Notes under the pieces: generated by a model | Told to the model about the DNA's origin: nothing | Databases searched by the model: none | What the model saw: the letters and a program-made list of their open reading frames with translations, nothing else | DNA from: JAMXLO01 sp036494925 | Lineage (GTDB): Bacteria; Pseudomonadota; Alphaproteobacteria; Acetobacterales; Acetobacteraceae | Reading direction: 5' to 3' | NCBI GenBank assembly: GCA_036494925.1 | Contig: DASXNR010000250.1 | Location: 1-17,520, forward strand | DNA length: 17,520 bases | Part shown: positions 6,679 through 13,710 of the stretch, one piece after another | Numbering within the stretch: the stretch's first letter is position 1 | Layout of the letters: every line of letters starts with the position of its first letter | Position numbers and translations under genes: made by a program

Positions 6679-6744
6679 TGAAACCACGGATCAACCCGGA
6701 TGCACACGGATATCCGCGCTCATCCGTGTGCATCTGTGGTTTCA
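6679..6744. repeat. Palindromic dispersed-type repeat between dehydrogenase and methyltransferase genes
   Basis: Outer arms of 9 bp (6679-6687 with 6736-6744) enclose perfect inner arms of 13 bp (6699-6711 with 6722-6734) and a 10-base loop. The wording (accacggat, cacacggat, atccgtgtg) resembles a class of intergenic repeats seen in many proteobacterial genomes (from memory). On the minus strand its first three bases form the TGA stop of the dehydrogenase. It fills most of the gap between two genes of an apparent operon, so it may stabilise mRNA or change relative expression. Confidence 0.75.
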
Positions 6745-7878
6745 TGTTGGCGCCTCCGGCGTGCGGAACAGCAGCGGGAACGCACTATGCACGTGCGGCG
6801 CGGTCACCGGCGGCACGCCGAAATGCAGGAACGAGCGGTTCAGCTCCGCCAGGCTGCGTGCGCCCGACAGTGCCATCGCCACCATCACCTCCTGCTCGAG
6901 GATCTCCAGCAGCCGGTGCACCCCGACATCGCCTTCCGCCGCCAGCGCGTAGCAATACAGCCGCCCCATCGCGATGGCATCGGCACCCAGCGCGATCGCC
7001 TTCACCACGTCGGTGCCGCGCGCGAAGCTGCCGTCGATCATCACCCGCGCGCGGCCACGCACCGCATCCATCACCTCGGGGAGCACGTCCATCGAGCCAC
7101 GGCCGTAATCGAGCTGCCGCCCGCCGTGGTTGGACACGTACACCACCTCGACGCCGTGCTCGCAGGCGATCGCCGCGTCCTCGGCAGTGGCAATACCCTT
7201 CAGGATCAGCGGAATGCGGTGCCGGTCCTTGAAGTGCTTCACGTTGTCCCATGAGAAGGCCGCCTGGTGATTGTGCCCGGTCGCCGCCGTGCGCCACGGC
7301 TTGACGAAGCGCGCCGCGATGTCGCGTTCGCGCCGGCTATAGGACGCGGTGTCCACCGTGATGCAGAACGCGTTGTAGCCGGCATCGACTGCGCGCCGCA
7401 CCACGTCGTCCACCCAGGCATCGTCGCCCCGGACGTAGAGCTGAAAAATCTTCGGCCCGGACACAGCTTTCGCCGTCTCCTCGAGACCTGGCCTGGTCAC
7501 CGAACTCACGATGATCGGAACACCGAACTCGGTGGCGCCACGGCCGGCGGTCGCGGCACCACTCGGGTCGAACGATTCCAGTGAGCCCACCGGCGCCAGC
7601 ATCACCGGCAGCCGCAGCTTCATGCCGAGAAAGCTGGTCGTCGCGTCCACCTTGGAGACGTCGCGCAGCACCCGTGGACGCAGCGCGATCGCGTCCAGGG
7701 CCGCTCGGTTGCGGCGCAGCGTGGTCTCGCTTTCGGCGGCGCCGATCAGGTAGCCCCAGATGTTGCTGTCGAGCTTCGCCCGCGCCGCCGGGATGAATTC
7801 GTGCAGGCACTGGTAGTCGCCAGTCAGTTCGGTCAGGTGCGGCGCTTCGGCATCGGTCTCTCCACGAGGGTGGTTCAG
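6742..7878 (-). CDS. FMN-dependent alpha-hydroxy-acid dehydrogenase/oxidase (LldD family)
   Basis: A TIM-barrel flavoprotein that by family oxidises an L-2-hydroxy acid (lactate, glycolate, mandelate or similar) to the 2-keto acid. It is about 378 aa if it starts near the end of the transporter gene, normal for the family. Seen in order: DYQCLHEFIPAARAKLD near the N terminus, MLAPVGSLESFDPSG (FMN contact), FQLYVRGDD, ITVDTASYSRRERD, LILKGIATAEDA (FMN Lys), the active-site block SNHGGRQLD with catalytic His and substrate Arg (about 7105-7133), and DGSFARGTDVVKAIALGADAIAMGR (FMN phosphate). The start is a problem: no in-frame ATG, GTG or TTG lies near the conserved N terminus. Options are CTG 7878 (overlapping the transporter stop as CTGA), GTG 7944 inside the transporter, or ATG 7853 with a one-base frameshift. 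The stop is supplied by the palindromic repeat. Substrate not determinable. Confidence 0.85.
   Translation of the reverse strand: MNHPRGETDAEAPHLTELTGDYQCLHEFIPAARAKLDSNIWGYLIGAAESETTLRRNRAALDAIALRPRVLRDVSKVDATTSFLGMKLRLPVMLAPVGSLESFDPSGAATAGRGATEFGVPIIVSSVTRPGLEETAKAVSGPKIFQLYVRGDDAWVDDVVRRAVDAGYNAFCITVDTASYSRRERDIAARFVKPWRTAATGHNHQAAFSWDNVKHFKDRHRIPLILKGIATAEDAAIACEHGVEVVYVSNHGGRQLDYGRGSMDVLPEVMDAVRGRARVMIDGSFARGTDVVKAIALGADAIAMGRLYCYALAAEGDVGVHRLLEILEQEVMVAMALSGARSLAELNRSFLHFGVPPVTAPHVHSAFPLLFRTPEAPT
7858..7863 (-). promoter_or_regulatory. Shine-Dalgarno-like site before an out-of-frame ATG of the dehydrogenase
   Basis: The minus strand reads GGAGAG, four bases, then ATG (7853-7851). This looks like the natural start of the dehydrogenase, but the ATG is one frame off and meets TGA at 7835-7833 after six codons. 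Confidence 0.45.
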
Positions 7879-9101
7879 GCGGCAACGACGGCGGGCCGAC
7901 CGGTCAGCGGTTTGCCGGGCCGTGTCTCGGGCATCATGCGCCACACCAGCGCAACCGCCGCAAGCCCGGCCAGCGCCAGCCCGAAGAATGCGACCGGAGC
8001 ACCGAAATTGTCGGCCAGCCAGCCGGCGACAGTGGTGCTGGCGGTGGCGCCCAGGCCGGCGGCCAACCCCAGCGAGCCGATCGCCAGATTGAGATAGCCG
8101 GTTCGCGTCGTCAGGTCGGCCGCGATCAGCGGCATGGTCAGGCCGAACACGGTCGCGCTGACGCCGTCCAGCACCTCGATCATCACCAGCGGAACCGCGT
8201 CGGGCGCGGCGATGAACAGCAAGGCGCGCAGCGGCACCGCGGCGAAGCCGGCCAACAGGATCGGCCGTCGACCGATGCTCTGAGCCAGCCGGCCGGCCCA
8301 GGGCGAGCATGCCATCACCACGATCTGCGGCACCAGGATCGCCGCCGACACCACGAACCCGGACTGCCCGACGCGCCTGGACAGCTCGTTCAGTGCCAGC
8401 GGCAGCATCGCGGCGTTGGAGAAATGGAACAGCACCACGCAGACCGCGAAGATATGCAGGGTGTGATCGTGGAAGATGTGCCACGGCCGGTGCCTGCTCT
8501 TCTTCCGTACCCGGGGATGGCGTGTGGCGGGATGGTCGTCGGCGACGACGTCGGTATCGCGGAACATCAGCAGCGTGGCCAGCGCCGGGATGATCAGCAG
8601 GGCGGTAAAAGTGAACACCGTCCCCGACGACCGGTAGTACGACACGCCGCCCAACACCACGGCGGCGAATGCACTGCCAAGCGAAGCGTAGCGGCCGTTG
8701 CTGCCGAGCCCCTCGCTGAAGCCGTCGTGGCCGCATAATTTCAACGTGAGCGCCGCGATCGCCGGCGTGAGGAGGCAGCCGGCGAAGGCCTGCAGCACCC
8801 GTGACGTCAGGACCGATCCCTGGGTGGGCGCGGCGACCACCATCATGGCGCTGATGCCGATCAACAGCAGGGCGAGGGCGATGGCGATACGCTTGAAGTG
8901 CATGGCATCGATCAGCGCACCCGCCGGCACCTGAAAAATCAGCGCCGATGCGGTGCCCACGCTGAGCGCGAAGCCGATGTCGGTCTGGCTCCAGCCCTGC
9001 TGTGTGAGGTAAACGGTGAAGAACGGTCCGAACGCCGTCAGGATGGCGCCGACCGAGAAATTGAGGCTGGCCAGTCCACCCATGCAGCGCAGCGATGTCA
9101 T
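7875..9101 (-). CDS. Major facilitator superfamily transporter
   Basis: A 408-aa inner-membrane protein with about 12 hydrophobic segments in two six-helix halves, joined by a basic, His-rich cytoplasmic loop (around residues 190-210: RHPRVRKKSRHRPWH). MFS loop signatures are recognisable: GALIDAMHFKRIA between helices 2 and 3, and AGRLAQSIGRRP in the second half. The type resembles sugar, organic-acid or drug MFS carriers; the substrate cannot be read from sequence. It is the first gene of the minus-strand set MFS, hydroxy-acid dehydrogenase, MetE-like, cupin, and its stop overlaps or abuts the dehydrogenase. Import of the hydroxy acid that the dehydrogenase oxidises is a reasonable inference. 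ATG 9101 lacks a strong ribosome site; M7 is an alternative. A terminator for the upstream glycosyltransferase lies just before it, so this gene should have its own promoter within about 9102-9137, which I cannot point to. Confidence 0.85.
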   Translation of the reverse strand: MTSLRCMGGLASLNFSVGAILTAFGPFFTVYLTQQGWSQTDIGFALSVGTASALIFQVPAGALIDAMHFKRIAIALALLLIGISAMMVVAAPTQGSVLTSRVLQAFAGCLLTPAIAALTLKLCGHDGFSEGLGSNGRYASLGSAFAAVVLGGVSYYRSSGTVFTFTALLIIPALATLLMFRDTDVVADDHPATRHPRVRKKSRHRPWHIFHDHTLHIFAVCVVLFHFSNAAMLPLALNELSRRVGQSGFVVSAAILVPQIVVMACSPWAGRLAQSIGRRPILLAGFAAVPLRALLFIAAPDAVPLVMIEVLDGVSATVFGLTMPLIAADLTTRTGYLNLAIGSLGLAAGLGATASTTVAGWLADNFGAPVAFFGLALAGLAAVALVWRMMPETRPGKPLTGRPAVVAA

Positions 9102-9127
9102 GGTCCGACCGTAACCCCGCCGGGTGC

Positions 9128-9165
9128 AAAAATGAAACGGGCCGGGCAGAATTCTGCCCGGCCCG
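9128..9165 (-). terminator. Intrinsic terminator of the glycosyltransferase gene
   Basis: A perfect 28-bp palindrome (9138-9165, 14+14 centred on GAATTC) is followed on the minus strand by TTTCATTTTT (9137-9128). It begins 26 bp after the glycosyltransferase stop and separates that gene from the MFS-led set. Confidence 0.85.
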
Positions 9166-9191
9166 CATGGTAGTCGCGAGTGGACTGGCTG

Positions 9192-10247
9192 TCAGTCCCC
9201 GACGGCGCGGAGCAGCGGCCGCTGCGGCTCACACAGTTCGGCGTAGAGGTCCAGGTAGTCCTCCGCCATGCGCCGGGCGGTGAAGCGGCGCTCGAACTGG
9301 CGGCGGACCTTGGTGCGGTCCAACTCGCCGAGCCGGTCCACCGCCGCGATCGCGGTCGCCTCGTCATGCACGATGAAGCCGGTCAGGCTGTCGTCGATCA
9401 CCTCGGGCACCGAGCCGCGGTTGAACGCGATCACCGGTGTGCCGCAGGCCATGCTCTCGATCATCACCAGGCCGAACGGCTCCGGCCAGTCGATCGGGAA
9501 CAACAGCGCGTGCGCGCCGGACAGGAATGCCGGCTTCTGGCTGTCGTTGATCTCGCCGATGAACTCGACCCAGGGACTGGCGTCGATCAGCGGCTTGATC
9601 TCGTTCCTGTAGTACTTCTTGTCGGCGTTGTCGACCTTGGCGGCGATCATCAGCTTCATGCCGGCGGCGCCGGCGATGCGGATTGCCTTATCGACGCCCT
9701 TTTCCGGTGAGATACGACCGAGGAACGCCAGATAGTCCTGCTTCGCCGGCTGCGGCGTGAGCAGGTCGGCTGGCATGCCGTGATGCACAGTGCGGATCCA
9801 GTTAAGCCGAGGGATCGGGCGGCGCTGGCTGTCCGAGATCGACACGAACGGGGCATCGAACAGCTCGTAGACATCCTTGAACTCCGGGATGTCGAGCCGG
9901 CCGTGCAGCGTGGTGAGGAACGGTGTGCGCTGGCGGCTGAACAGCGACAGCGGGAAGTAGTCGGTATGGAAGTGCAGCACATCGAACTCGTCGGCGCGGC
10001 GATAGATCAGCTCCATCATCCGCATGTAGATGGCGATCCAGTCGATCACGGTGGGATCGAGCCGCAGCGCCTGCGCACGCATCGGCGCGAGCGTGGCGGA
10101 GGTGATCGAGTCACCGCTCGCGAACAGGGTCACGTCGTGACCCATGGCGACCAGCTCCTCGGTGAGGGAGTAAACGACGCGTTCAGTGCCACCGTACAGC
10201 TTTGGCGGCACCGCTTCGAAAAGCGGAGAAATCTGAGCAATGCGCAT
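9192..10247 (-). CDS. GT4-family glycosyltransferase
   Basis: A 351-aa GT-B fold glycosyltransferase, probably cytoplasmic or membrane-associated, that transfers a sugar from a nucleotide donor with retention of configuration. Seen: the N-terminal Gly-rich loop of the acceptor domain (LYGGTERVV, 17-25), the donor-domain opening GRISPEKG (177-184), and the EX7E signature EPFGLVMIE (E256, E264) followed by ACGTPVIAFNRGSVPEVI. The N terminus MRIAQISPLF with PPKLYGGTERVV is common among GT4 proteins of unassigned substrate in proteobacteria. The start at ATG 10247 has no strong ribosome site, but the conserved N terminus begins there. The gene is divergent from an ABC exporter. A role in glycan, glycolipid or compatible-solute synthesis is possible. 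The nearby otsA suggests stress-related sugar metabolism only weakly. Confidence 0.87.
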   Translation of the reverse strand: MRIAQISPLFEAVPPKLYGGTERVVYSLTEELVAMGHDVTLFASGDSITSATLAPMRAQALRLDPTVIDWIAIYMRMMELIYRRADEFDVLHFHTDYFPLSLFSRQRTPFLTTLHGRLDIPEFKDVYELFDAPFVSISDSQRRPIPRLNWIRTVHHGMPADLLTPQPAKQDYLAFLGRISPEKGVDKAIRIAGAAGMKLMIAAKVDNADKKYYRNEIKPLIDASPWVEFIGEINDSQKPAFLSGAHALLFPIDWPEPFGLVMIESMACGTPVIAFNRGSVPEVIDDSLTGFIVHDEATAIAAVDRLGELDRTKVRRQFERRFTARRMAEDYLDLYAELCEPQRPLLRAVGD

Positions 10248-10275
10248 GAATACAGGCCCCGGGGTTTACTTGCGT

Positions 10276-10310
10276 TCAACAGTAACCAGCTCGGCTTTAC
10301 TGACACTTGA
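10276..10310. promoter_or_regulatory. Interrupted dyad in the divergent promoter region
   Basis: CAGTAA (10280-10285) pairs with TTACTG (10297-10302) across 11 bases. Flanking TCAA (10276-10279) and TTGA (10307-10310) are also complementary. It lies between the divergent glycosyltransferase and ABC genes and could be an operator. No regulator gene is adjacent. Confidence 0.3.
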
Positions 10311-10335
10311 CTTGTTCAGGGGCCGTGCTTAATCA
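10307..10335 (+). promoter_or_regulatory. Possible sigma-70 promoter for the ABC exporter gene
   Basis: TTGACT (10307-10312), 17 bases, then TAATCA (10330-10335), a good -35 with a poor -10. It would give a leader of about 70 bases before ATG 10412. Confidence 0.25.
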
Positions 10336-10411
10336 CTATGTCGTTATAGGATGCGAATGTGGCGAAAAATCGGCAGATTTCCTGCCGGAAATGGCCACGA
10401 GGCCGGGTGAG

Positions 10412-12217
10412 ATGGCAACGATTGCGGCAGAAATGAGGCAGGACGAAACTACGCGGTTGGCGCGGCTGCGCACGCATCCGATCCGGTTCCTGTGGCACTA
10501 CGTGTGTCGGCATCCGTGGGGGCACGCCACGGTGTTCCTGTCGGTGCTGGTGGCGGTGACCTGCGCCGTCTCGGTGCAGTACGGCCTCAAGCATCTGATC
10601 GACATCATCGCCGCCGGTCCGGGAAAGGCTGCCGGACTCTGGACGGCATTCGCACTGCTTTGCTCGCTGGTCGCCGCCGACAGCCTGCTGTGGCGCGTCG
10701 CCGGCTGGGCGGCGGCTCATACTTTTGTTGCAGTGACCGGCGATATCCGGCGCGACCTGTTCGCCCATCTGTCCGGCCACTCGCCGAGCTACTTCTCCGA
10801 GCGCCTGCCGGGCGCCATGGCGAGCCGCATCACCGCAACCTCCAACGCGGTGTTCACCACCGAGAACACCGGATCGTGGAACGTGCTGCCGCCTGTGGTA
10901 GCGGTGGTCTGCTCGATCGGCTTCATCGGCTCGGTGAACCTGACCATGGCCGGCGTGTTGGTCGGAGCGGCGGCCTGCCTGGGCGTGCTGATCTTCCGCC
11001 TGGCCCGCCGCGGCACGCCACTGCACCGCAGCTTCGCTGCCAAGGCGGCGGCGGTCGATGGCGAACTGGTGGACGTGATCGGCAACATGTCGGTGGTGCG
11101 CGCGTTTGGCGCCATGTTTCGCGAGCAGCGCCGGATCGGCGCCACGATCGGCGTTGAGATGGGCGCGCGCCGTAGCAGCCTGATCTATCTGGAGCGCCTT
11201 CGGCTGATCCATGCGGTGATCACCGCAACGCTGATCGCCGGCTTGCTCGCGTGGGGCCTGCTGTTGTGGCAGCAGGGCCAGGCGACCGTTGGCGACCTGG
11301 TGCTGATCACCGCGCTGTCCATCGGCATCCTGCACTGCACCCGCGACCTCGCGGTGGCGCTGGTCGATCTGACCCAGCACGTCGCGCGGCTGGAGGAGGC
11401 AATCGGCTCATTGCTGATCGATCATGAACTGCCGGATCAGCCGAACGCGCGGCCGCTGCGGCACGGCGCCGGCGAGGTGACGTTTGAGCAGGTGCGCTTC
11501 GCCTATCCCGGCCGCGCGCCGGTGCTGCGCGACTTCGACCTGACGATCGAGCCTGGTCAGCGCGTCGGTCTGGTTGGCTATTCCGGCGCCGGCAAATCCA
11601 CCGTGCTCGCCCTGCTGCAGCGGTTTTACGATGTAGGGGGCGGACGCATCCTGATCGACGGCCAGGACGTGCGCGACGTGACACAGGAGAGCCTGCGCAC
11701 CACCATGGCGATCGTGCCGCAGGACATCAGCCTGTTCCACCGCACTGTGCAGGAGAACATCCGCTACGCGCGTCCGGACGCGCCGGAGGACGAAGTGCTG
11801 GCGGCCGCCGAGATGGCGAACTGCCGCGAGTTCATCGAGGCGTTGCCCGATGGCTTCGCCACCATGGTGGGCGACCGCGGCGTGAAGCTGTCGGGCGGGC
11901 AGCGCCAGCGGCTGGCGATTGCGCGGGCACTGCTGAAGGATGCGCCCATCCTGCTGCTGGACGAAGCCACCAGCGCGCTCGACAGCGAAAGCGAGCGGGC
12001 GATCCAGGATGCGCTCGACCGGCTGATGCAGGGGCGGACGGTGATCGCCATCGCGCACCGGCTGGCCACGCTGAAGAGCTTCGACCGCATCATCGTGATG
12101 GATCGCGGCCACATCGTCGACGATGGGCCGCCGGGGGTGCTGGCGGCGCGGCCAGGCCCGTACCGCGACCTGCTGCGCAAGCAACAGCTGGTGGAGCCGG
12201 TGCCGGAAGCGGCTTAA
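10412..12217 (+). CDS. ABC exporter half-transporter (permease fused to ATPase)
   Basis: A 601-aa protein in which a six-helix type IV (ABC exporter) membrane domain (about residues 25-325) is fused to an ATPase domain (about 350-590). The nucleotide-binding motifs are complete: Walker A GYSGAGKST (389-397), Q-loop Gln437, signature LSGGQ (493-497), Walker B ILLLDEA (513-519) and H-loop His549. It should work as a homodimer or as half of a heterodimer, exporting lipid, glycan, peptide or drug; the MsbA/lipid exporter type is closest by eye. The start is ATG 10412 because GAGG lies nine bases upstream; a TTG at 10307 and an ATG at 10391 are in frame but less supported. Divergent from a GT4 glycosyltransferase, so export of a glycosylated lipid or polymer is possible but unproven. 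A dispersed palindrome begins 10 bp after the stop. Confidence 0.9.
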   Translation: MATIAAEMRQDETTRLARLRTHPIRFLWHYVCRHPWGHATVFLSVLVAVTCAVSVQYGLKHLIDIIAAGPGKAAGLWTAFALLCSLVAADSLLWRVAGWAAAHTFVAVTGDIRRDLFAHLSGHSPSYFSERLPGAMASRITATSNAVFTTENTGSWNVLPPVVAVVCSIGFIGSVNLTMAGVLVGAAACLGVLIFRLARRGTPLHRSFAAKAAAVDGELVDVIGNMSVVRAFGAMFREQRRIGATIGVEMGARRSSLIYLERLRLIHAVITATLIAGLLAWGLLLWQQGQATVGDLVLITALSIGILHCTRDLAVALVDLTQHVARLEEAIGSLLIDHELPDQPNARPLRHGAGEVTFEQVRFAYPGRAPVLRDFDLTIEPGQRVGLVGYSGAGKSTVLALLQRFYDVGGGRILIDGQDVRDVTQESLRTTMAIVPQDISLFHRTVQENIRYARPDAPEDEVLAAAEMANCREFIEALPDGFATMVGDRGVKLSGGQRQRLAIARALLKDAPILLLDEATSALDSESERAIQDALDRLMQGRTVIAIAHRLATLKSFDRIIVMDRGHIVDDGPPGVLAARPGPYRDLLRKQQLVEPVPEAA

Positions 12218-12227
12218 GCTGGCCATT

Positions 12228-12305
12228 GATGGGTTTCGCTGCGCTCTACCCATCCTACGTCGCGGCTCTTTGCCGTAGGATGGGTTGAGCGCAGCGAAGC
12301 CCATC
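12228..12305. repeat. Dispersed REP-like palindrome, copy 2
   Basis: Arms 12228-12259 and 12274-12305 (32 bp, 30 matches) surround a 14-base loop. The left arm is identical to the left arm of copy 1 at 3335; loops differ in sequence and length. It lies 10 bp after the ABC stop and 37 bp before the otsA start, so the hairpin could weaken read-through, but there is no U-tract. Confidence 0.85.
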
Positions 12306-12342
12306 GGAGCCGGTCCCCCACCCCCATCGAGGCCTGGAAAAA

Positions 12343-13710
12343 ATGTCCCGCCTTGTCGTCGTCTCCAACCGGGTGGCGCCGATCACCGAAGGCGAGCCGA
12401 CAGCCGGCGGCCTGGCCGCAGGCGTGCTGGATGCGCTGAAGCAGAAGGGCGGCATCTGGTTCGGCTGGAGCGGCGAGATCACTGACGATGCCGTCGCGGC
12501 GGCGCATGTCGAGCGGACTGTCGGCTCGATCACGCTCTACACGGTCGATCTGACCCGCCGCGACTACGACGAGTTCTATCGCGGCTTTGCCAATGGCACG
12601 CTGTGGCCGACGCTGCACTACCAGGTCGGCCACGCACATTTCGACTGGGCGGAGTTCGCTGGCTATCGCCGGGTGAATGCCCTGTTCGCGCAGGCGCTGG
12701 CGCGGCTGGTGCAGCCGAACGATCTGGTCTGGGTGCACGACTACCATCTGCTCTGCCTGGCCGAGGCGTTGCGTGAGGCGGGGTTGCGCAACCGCATGGG
12801 CCTGTTCATGCACACGCCGTTTCCGGCGCCCGCGGTGTTCATGACCAATCCGGCGCATGAAACGCTGATCCGGGCGATGTGCCAGTTCGATCTGCTCGGG
12901 TTCCAGACCGAGGACGATCGTACCGCATTCGCCGACTACCTGCTCCGGCAGGCAGGCGGCAAAGCGTTGGATGGCGGCGTGCTTGCCGCGTTCGGTCGCA
13001 CAGTGAACACCGGAGTCTATCCGATCGGCGTTCATGTCGACCAGATCCGGCACGAGGCGCAGGCGCCGGCCCATCAGCGCTATGCGTCCCGGCTGCACGA
13101 CAGCCTGTTGGGGCGGCCGTTGATCCTCAGCGTCGATCGGCTGGACTATTCCAAGGGGCTGCGCTTCCGCTTCATCGCATTCGAGCGGTTCCTGGAACAG
13201 TTTCCGCAGCACCACGGCAACGTGGTGTTCATGCAGATCGCACCGCCATCGCGCGGCGACATCGAGACCTATCGCGAGATCCGCCGTGAACTGGAGGCAG
13301 AGGCCGGCCGCATCAACGGACGCTTTACCGAGGTGGACTGGATGCCGCTGCGCTACCTGAACCGCGGCTTTGCGCGCAGCGCACTGATGCCGCTCTATGC
13401 CGAGGCGCAGGTGGGGCTGGTGACGCCGCTGCGCGACGGGATGAACCTGGTGGCGAAGGAATATGTGGCGGCACAGGATCCGGAGAATCCCGGCGTGCTG
13501 GTACTGTCGCAATTTGCCGGTGCGGCTTGCGAACTCGATGCGGCGCTGATCGTCAATCCGTACGATCAGGCCGGAGTTGCGGCCGCACTGGATCGCGGCA
13601 TGGCGATGCAGCGCGATGAGCGATGCGAGCGCCACGTCGCGATGCTGCAGGTGATGCGGCGGAACAGCCTGGATGCCTGGCGCGATCGCTTCGTCGCAGA
13701 CCTATCGTGA
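12343..13710 (+). CDS. otsA: Trehalose-6-phosphate synthase (GT20)
   Basis: A 455-aa cytoplasmic GT-B enzyme that joins glucose from UDP-glucose to glucose-6-phosphate, giving trehalose-6-phosphate for osmotic and desiccation protection. Hallmarks are SNRVAP (8-13) and GGLAAG (22-27) at the N terminus, WVHDYHL (130-136), HTPFP (157-161), GVYPIGVHVD (224-233), the phosphate-binding SVDRLDYSKGL (263-273, with R266 and K271) and DGMNLVAKEYVAAQ (365-378). Length is normal. ATG 12343 is preceded by GAGG ten bases upstream and an A-rich spacer. No otsB (trehalose-6-phosphate phosphatase) is adjacent: upstream is a dispersed repeat and the ABC exporter, downstream the convergent P450 overlapping by 9 bp. 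Completion of the pathway must rely on a gene elsewhere. Confidence 0.95.
   Translation: MSRLVVVSNRVAPITEGEPTAGGLAAGVLDALKQKGGIWFGWSGEITDDAVAAAHVERTVGSITLYTVDLTRRDYDEFYRGFANGTLWPTLHYQVGHAHFDWAEFAGYRRVNALFAQALARLVQPNDLVWVHDYHLLCLAEALREAGLRNRMGLFMHTPFPAPAVFMTNPAHETLIRAMCQFDLLGFQTEDDRTAFADYLLRQAGGKALDGGVLAAFGRTVNTGVYPIGVHVDQIRHEAQAPAHQRYASRLHDSLLGRPLILSVDRLDYSKGLRFRFIAFERFLEQFPQHHGNVVFMQIAPPSRGDIETYREIRRELEAEAGRINGRFTEVDWMPLRYLNRGFARSALMPLYAEAQVGLVTPLRDGMNLVAKEYVAAQDPENPGVLVLSQFAGAACELDAALIVNPYDQAGVAAALDRGMAMQRDERCERHVAMLQVMRRNSLDAWRDRFVADLS

Noticed and set aside
5137..6681. 514-codon plus-strand ORF
   Set aside because: Antisense shadow of the cupin and methyltransferase genes, rich in Arg/His as GC-rich shadows are.
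7879..9168. N-terminal extension giving an 808-aa dehydrogenase
   Set aside because: The extra ~430 residues are the transporter gene read in another frame and show no domain.
10307..10411. TTG-initiated N-terminal extension of the ABC exporter
   Set aside because: No ribosome site and a composition unlike an exporter N terminus; ATG 10412 has GAGG at the right distance.
12214..13635. 473-codon minus-strand ORF
   Set aside because: Antisense shadow of otsA; its end is made from the palindromic repeat.
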